Shown here in pieces: positions 59,593 to 64,000 of a stretch of 64,000 nt of DNA. Source of the DNA: an uncultured Pseudomonas sp. (GTDB lineage: Bacteria; Pseudomonadota; Gammaproteobacteria; Pseudomonadales; Pseudomonadaceae); assembly GCF_943846705.1 (NCBI RefSeq), contig NZ_OX044366.1, positions 1,984,001 to 2,048,000 on the forward strand, written 5' to 3'. Both the position numbers and the translations under genes were made by a program. Each line of letters opens with the position of its first letter. Within the stretch, counting starts at the first letter, position 1. The notes beneath the pieces were generated by a model, which did no database searches, had not been told where the DNA came from, and worked only from the letters and a program-made list of their open reading frames with translations.

Positions 59593-60818
59593 TGCTAGCC
59601 CGTCTGCTCGCGGCGCCATCGCCGCTGCATACCCGTCGCGGTATCGACATCGACTTCCCGTTGCTGGCCGGTTGCCTGGCGTTGCTCGGCTTGGGCTTGG
59701 TGATGATCACCTCGGCGTCCTCGGAAGTGGCGGCGGCGCAGACGGGTAACCCGCTGTACCACATGATTCGCCACCTGATTTATCTGGCCATCGGCACCGG
59801 TGCTGCACTGGCCACGCTGCTGGTGCCCATGGCGCTGTGGCAGCGTTACAGCGGCATGCTGTTGTTGGTGGCCGTGGTGTTGCTGATTCTGGTGCTGCTG
59901 CCGGGTATTGGTCGTGAAGTCAACGGTGCCAAGCGCTGGATTGGCTTAGGGGTTTTCAACCTGCAGCCGTCCGAGCTGGCCAAGCTGTTTAGCGTGATGT
60001 TTATCGCCGCCTACCTGGTGCGACGCCAAGCAGAGGTGCGCGAGAAACTCACCGGTTTTCTCAAGCCAATGCTGGTGCTGGGGCCGATTGCCTTTCTGTT
60101 GCTGGCCGAGCCGGACTTCGGCGCCACCGTGGTGTTGGTTGGCGCGGCCATCGCCATGTTGTTCCTCGGTGGGGTCAACCTGCTGCGTTTTATTCCGTTG
60201 GCCACCGGTGTGCTGGGGCTTGGCGTGTGGGTGATGACCAGTCAGGCCTATCGCCTGGAGCGCCTGACCAACTTTGTCGACCCGTGGGCGGACCAATATG
60301 GCGCTGGCTACCAGTTGAGCCAGGCGCTGATTGCCTTTGGTCGTGGCGAGTGGTTCGGCGTCGGTCTGGGTAACAGCGTGCAAAAGCAGTTCTACCTGCC
60401 GGAAGCGCATACCGACTTCGTGTTTGCCGTACTGGCCGAAGAGTTGGGCATGATCGGCGCATTGATTACCGTCGGCCTGTTCGTCTTCGTCAGCGTGCGC
60501 GCTTTGTATATCGGTCTCTGGGCGGAGAAGGCCAAGCAGTTCTTCTCGGCCTATGTGGCCTATGGCCTGGCGTTCCTGTGGATCGGTCAGGTGCTGATCA
60601 ATATTGGTGTGAATGTTGGCCTGCTGCCGACCAAGGGGCTGACCTTGCCGTTCCTCAGCTACGGCGGCAGCTCGCTGGTGATTTGTTGCGTCAGCCTGGC
60701 GTTGTTGTTGCGCATTGAGTGGGAGCGCCGCACGCAACTAGGTAGCGCGGATGTCGACTTTAACGAATCCGACTTCTTCGAAGGCCAAGCCGCCGTGGAG
60801 GTTCAGCATGCGCGGTAA
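59592..60818 (+). CDS. ftsW: Septal peptidoglycan polymerase FtsW
   Basis: SEDS-family glycosyltransferase working with FtsI. The 408-residue protein has ten helices and the typical GPIAFLLLAEPDFGATVVL, EAHTDFVFAVLAEELGMIG and LPFLSYGGSSL segments. ATG shares one base with the murD stop; the C-terminus overlaps murG by 11 bases. Confidence 0.97.
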   Translation: MLARLLAAPSPLHTRRGIDIDFPLLAGCLALLGLGLVMITSASSEVAAAQTGNPLYHMIRHLIYLAIGTGAALATLLVPMALWQRYSGMLLLVAVVLLILVLLPGIGREVNGAKRWIGLGVFNLQPSELAKLFSVMFIAAYLVRRQAEVREKLTGFLKPMLVLGPIAFLLLAEPDFGATVVLVGAAIAMLFLGGVNLLRFIPLATGVLGLGVWVMTSQAYRLERLTNFVDPWADQYGAGYQLSQALIAFGRGEWFGVGLGNSVQKQFYLPEAHTDFVFAVLAEELGMIGALITVGLFVFVSVRALYIGLWAEKAKQFFSAYVAYGLAFLWIGQVLINIGVNVGLLPTKGLTLPFLSYGGSSLVICCVSLALLLRIEWERRTQLGSADVDFNESDFFEGQAAVEVQHAR

Positions 60819-61878
60819 TGTCCTGATTATGGCCGGCGGTACCGGCGGCCATGTGTTCCCAGCGCTGGCCTGTGCCCGTGAGTTCAAGGCGCGTGGTTAC
60901 AGCGTGCATTGGCTGGGCACGCCGCGCGGCATTGAGAATGAGTTGGTGCCGGCTGCTGGCCTGCCGTTGCACCTGATTGAGGTCAGCGGGCTGCGTGGCA
61001 AGGGCAAGTTGTCCCTGCTGAAGGCGCCGTTCCAGCTGATCAAGGCGCTGCTTCAGGCGCGCAAGGTGATGCGTGAACTGCAGCCGGTGTGCGTACTGGG
61101 CATGGGCGGTTATGTCACTGGTCCCGGCGGCTTAGCGGCGCGGATGAATGGCGCGCCGCTGATCATTCACGAACAGAATGCCGTAGCCGGTACCGCCAAT
61201 CGTAGCCTGGTGCCGTTTGCCAGCCGCGTCTGTGAGGCCTTCCCGAATACCTTTGGCCACAGCGCCAAGCGCCGCACCACCGGTAATCCGGTGCGCGAAG
61301 AGCTGTTCCTGGAAACCCCACGTGATTCGCTGCGCAACCGCCAGCCACGCCTGCTGGTGCTGGGCGGCAGTTTGGGGGCCGAACCGCTGAATAAATTGCT
61401 TCCCGAAGCGTTGTCGCAAGTGGCGGCTGAACTGCGCCCTGAGGTGTTCCATCAGGCCGGTAAGCAACATGATGCAATTACCACTGAACGCTATCGCGCA
61501 GTTGGCGTCGAAGCGCAGGTCGCGCCATTCATCAAAGACATGGCCCGTGCGTATGCCTGGGCGGATCTGGTGGTGTGCCGCGCCGGTGCGTTGACCATCA
61601 GCGAGCTTGCTGCAGCCGGCTTGCCAGCGTTTCTGTTGCCACTGCCGCATGCGATTGACGACCACCAGACCCGCAATGCCGATTATCTGGCCAGTGCCGG
61701 CGCTGCCGTACTGTTGCCACAACGTTCCACTGACGCCGCCAAGCTGGCCGCGCAGCTGACCGAGGTTTTGATGCACCCCGAACAACTCATTCAAATGGCG
61801 CAGACGGCTCGCCGCCTGGCCAAACCCGATGCAACCTGCACCGTTGTCGATATCTGCCTGGAGGTTGCCCGTGGCTAA
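60808..61878 (+). CDS. murG: Lipid II synthase MurG
   Basis: GlcNAc transferase converting lipid I to lipid II on the inner membrane. The 356-residue GT-B protein shows MAGGTGGHVFPALA, GMGGYVTGPGGLAA and CRAGALTISELAAAG. ATG at 60808 follows GGAGGTTC, inside the end of ftsW. Confidence 0.97.
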   Translation: MRGNVLIMAGGTGGHVFPALACAREFKARGYSVHWLGTPRGIENELVPAAGLPLHLIEVSGLRGKGKLSLLKAPFQLIKALLQARKVMRELQPVCVLGMGGYVTGPGGLAARMNGAPLIIHEQNAVAGTANRSLVPFASRVCEAFPNTFGHSAKRRTTGNPVREELFLETPRDSLRNRQPRLLVLGGSLGAEPLNKLLPEALSQVAAELRPEVFHQAGKQHDAITTERYRAVGVEAQVAPFIKDMARAYAWADLVVCRAGALTISELAAAGLPAFLLPLPHAIDDHQTRNADYLASAGAAVLLPQRSTDAAKLAAQLTEVLMHPEQLIQMAQTARRLAKPDATCTVVDICLEVARG

Positions 61879-63322
61879 GTCTCCCGCTGCTGCTCGTTCG
61901 GAAATCCGCCGTATGCGCCGTATCCGGCGTATCCATTTCGTCGGCATCGGTGGTGCCGGCATGTGCGGTATCGCCGAAGTGCTGCTCAATCTTGGCTACG
62001 AAGTGTCCGGTTCCGATCTGAAAACTTCCGCAGTGACTGAGCGTCTGGAAAGCTTCGGAGCACAGATTTTTATTGGTCACCGCGCCGAAAACGCCGAGCA
62101 AGCCGATGTCCTGGTGGTCTCCAGTGCGATTAATACCAGCAACCCGGAAGTTGCTACCGCTCTGGAGCGGCGTATTCCGGTGGTGCCGCGCGCCGAGATG
62201 CTCGCCGAATTGATGCGCTACCGCCACGGTATTGCCGTCGCCGGTACCCACGGCAAAACCACCACCACCAGCTTGCTGGCTTCGGTGTTCGCTGCCGGCG
62301 GCCTCGACCCGACCTTTGTGATTGGTGGCCGGCTAAATGCAGCAGGCACCAATGCCCAGTTGGGCAGCAGTCGTTACCTGATTGCCGAAGCCGACGAAAG
62401 CGATGCCAGCTTCCTGCATCTGCAGCCGATGGTCTCGGTCGTCACCAATATCGACATGGACCACATGAGCACCTACGGCGGTGACTTCAACAAGTTGAAG
62501 GCCACCTTCGTCAAGTTCCTGCACAACCTGCCGTTCTACGGCTTGGCCGTGATGTGTGTGGATGACCCGTTTGTGCGTGAAATTTTGCCGCAGGTGTCGC
62601 GCCCCATCGTCACCTATGGCTTTGATGAAGGCGCCGATGTGCGCGCCATCAATGTGCGCCATCAGGGCATGCAGACCTTCTTCACCGTGTTGCGCCGTGA
62701 CCGTGAACCTTTGGATGTGTCGGTCAATATGCCCGGCAACCACAACGTCTTGAACGCCCTAGCGACCATCGCCATTGCCACCGATGAGGGCATCAGCGAT
62801 GAGGCGATTATCCAGGGCCTGTCAGGCTTCCAGGGTGTCGGCCGGCGTTTCCAGGTGTATGGCGAGCTGCCGGTTGATGGCGGCAGTGTGATGCTGGTCG
62901 ATGATTACGGCCACCACCCGCGCGAGGTCGCCGCGGTGATCAAGGCGGTACGCGCCGGTTGGCCGGAGCGCCGCCTGGTGATGGTCTACCAGCCGCACCG
63001 GTTTAGCCGCACCCGCGACCTGTATGACGACTTCGTGCAGGTCTTGGGCGAGGCCAACGTGTTGCTGCTGATGGCTGTCTACCCGGCGGGCGAAGAGCCG
63101 ATTCCGGGTGCCGACAGCCGTCAGTTGTGCCACAGCATTCGTCAGCGCGGCCAGCTCGACCCAATCTACATCGAGCGCGGTGTGGACCTCGCGCCGATCG
63201 TCAAACCACTGCTGCGTGCCGGCGACATTCTGCTTTGCCAGGGCGCTGGCGACATCGGCGGGCTGGCTCCGCAGTTGTTGCAAAGCCCGCTGTTCGCCGT
63301 CGCTGGAGGTCAATCGAAATGA
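61871..63322 (+). CDS. murC: UDP-MurNAc-L-alanine ligase MurC
   Basis: First ligase of the stem peptide. The 483-residue protein begins with a basic tail (RRMRRIRRIHFVGIGGAGM) and has P-loop AVAGTHGKTTTTSLLA near 125. GTG at 61871 is chosen: it overlaps murG by 8 bases and gives a start like the P. aeruginosa protein; upstream codons belong to murG. Confidence 0.96.
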   Translation: MAKSPAAARSEIRRMRRIRRIHFVGIGGAGMCGIAEVLLNLGYEVSGSDLKTSAVTERLESFGAQIFIGHRAENAEQADVLVVSSAINTSNPEVATALERRIPVVPRAEMLAELMRYRHGIAVAGTHGKTTTTSLLASVFAAGGLDPTFVIGGRLNAAGTNAQLGSSRYLIAEADESDASFLHLQPMVSVVTNIDMDHMSTYGGDFNKLKATFVKFLHNLPFYGLAVMCVDDPFVREILPQVSRPIVTYGFDEGADVRAINVRHQGMQTFFTVLRRDREPLDVSVNMPGNHNVLNALATIAIATDEGISDEAIIQGLSGFQGVGRRFQVYGELPVDGGSVMLVDDYGHHPREVAAVIKAVRAGWPERRLVMVYQPHRFSRTRDLYDDFVQVLGEANVLLLMAVYPAGEEPIPGADSRQLCHSIRQRGQLDPIYIERGVDLAPIVKPLLRAGDILLCQGAGDIGGLAPQLLQSPLFAVAGGQSK

Positions 63323-64000
63323 GTGCCGAGCATTTGAAGAGCCAATACCCGGTCAGCGCCTTTGGTCGTGTGGCGGTGCTGTTTGGCGGCAAGAGCGCCG
63401 AGCGTGAAGTGTCGCTGAAGTCCGGAAATGCCGTGCTGCAAGCGCTGCTAGCCGCCGGCGTGGATGCCTTTGGTATTGATGTCGAGGCTGATTTTCTACA
63501 GCGCTTGAATGATGAAAAAATCGATCGTGCGTTTATCGTCCTGCACGGTCGTGGCGGTGAAGATGGCGCGATGCAAGGGTTGCTTGAGTGTGCCGGGATT
63601 CCTTACACCGGCAGCGGCATCCTGGCTTCGGCCTTGGCGATGGACAAGCTGCGCACCAAGCAGGTGTGGCAGAGCCTTGGCTTGTCGACTCCGCGCCATG
63701 CGGTATTGGCCTCGGCTGCTGATTGTGAAACGGCGGCAACTGATCTGGGCTTCCCGCTGATCGTCAAGCCGGCGCATGAAGGCTCCAGCATTGGCATGGC
63801 CAAGGTTGGTGATCTGCAGGCGTTGATTGCGGCCTGGCAGGATGCCAGTGGCTACGACTCGCAGGTGCTGGTTGAGCAATGGATCGCCGGGCCGGAGTTC
63901 ACCATCGCCGTGCTGCGCGGTGAGGTGCTGCCGCCGATTGCCCTGGGCACTCCGCACAGCTTTTACGACTACGACGCCAAGTACCTGGCCAATGACACCC
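63319..64000 (+). CDS. ddlB: D-alanine-D-alanine ligase, N-terminal part
   Basis: The first 227 codons of DdlB, which makes D-Ala-D-Ala for MurF; the gene runs off the window. VAVLFGGKSAEREVSLKSG and LHGRGGEDGAMQGLLE mark the N-terminal domain, and KPAHEGSSIGMAKV the ATP-grasp start. ATG overlaps the murC stop by four bases. Confidence 0.95.
   Translation, partial: MSAEHLKSQYPVSAFGRVAVLFGGKSAEREVSLKSGNAVLQALLAAGVDAFGIDVEADFLQRLNDEKIDRAFIVLHGRGGEDGAMQGLLECAGIPYTGSGILASALAMDKLRTKQVWQSLGLSTPRHAVLASAADCETAATDLGFPLIVKPAHEGSSIGMAKVGDLQALIAAWQDASGYDSQVLVEQWIAGPEFTIAVLRGEVLPPIALGTPHSFYDYDAKYLANDT

Noticed and set aside
1..64000. tRNA genes, CRISPR arrays, prophage or transposase genes
   Set aside because: Reading all gaps between genes showed none.

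Overview
The window is about 64 kb of GC-rich, densely coding chromosome from a gammaproteobacterium, almost certainly a Pseudomonas. The grounds are protein-level resemblance and gene order: ladS beside thiD-thiE-hemL, miaB-ybeZ-ybeY-corC-lnt, rplM-rpsI-petABC-sspAB-dolP-gmhA-yraN-lpoA-rsmI-rnpB, and a complete mraZ-to-ddlB division and cell-wall cluster. From memory, two blocks follow the order seen in P. aeruginosa PAO1 (about PA3984 to PA3961, then about PA4435 to PA4411). I see no prophage, insertion sequence with a transposase, CRISPR array or tRNA gene.

Layout. 1-3172: tail of a TonB-dependent receptor and a PiuB-like siderophore reductase behind a Fur-like site. 3236-5552: the three overlapping 5-oxoprolinase genes pxpABC. 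5710-11121 (minus): lnt, corC, ybeY, ybeZ, miaB. 11257-13027: a DUF1820 protein, a Sel1-repeat protein and an unknown membrane protein. 13027-15880 (minus): hemL, thiE, thiD. 16126-18507: the hybrid kinase ladS. 18627-20929: a TetR regulator translationally coupled to an AidB-like acyl-CoA dehydrogenase, with a large palindrome just before the regulator. 21048-22510: a cobalamin riboswitch, a lone CbiM-type permease and a DUF3703 protein. 22592-31187: amn, a zinc alcohol dehydrogenase, rluE, a DUF2788 protein, an Lrp-type regulator, a cation efflux pump, a lipoprotein and hrpB.

31250-38383 is a mixed stretch: an HD-GYP protein, a periplasmic binding protein, a tandem CDGSH protein, a short-chain dehydrogenase, a YciC-like membrane protein, a NYN-domain protein directly followed by a DEDDh exonuclease, a 58-residue DUF6435 protein and a GlxA-type regulator. 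It lies between the two conserved blocks and is the most variable-looking part. 38525-40759 holds an acyl-CoA dehydrogenase and tas.

41009-50614 is core: ribosomal proteins L13 and S9, the cytochrome bc1 complex, SspA and SspB, an outer-membrane and heptose group (dolP, gmhA, yraN, lpoA), rsmI and RNase P RNA. From 50815 a promoter and three MraZ-type repeats drive mraZ-rsmH-ftsL-ftsI-murE-murF-mraY-murD-ftsW-murG-murC-ddlB. Most junctions in that run overlap by 1 to 11 bases; ddlB runs off the right end.

No clearly new multi-gene system is evident. The best leads are a structured, gene-free stretch before a strong terminator (26870-27064), the riboswitch-controlled lone CbiM, the NYN/exonuclease pair, the TetR operator and a MITE-like repeat with a second half copy that supplies the rluE stop codon.
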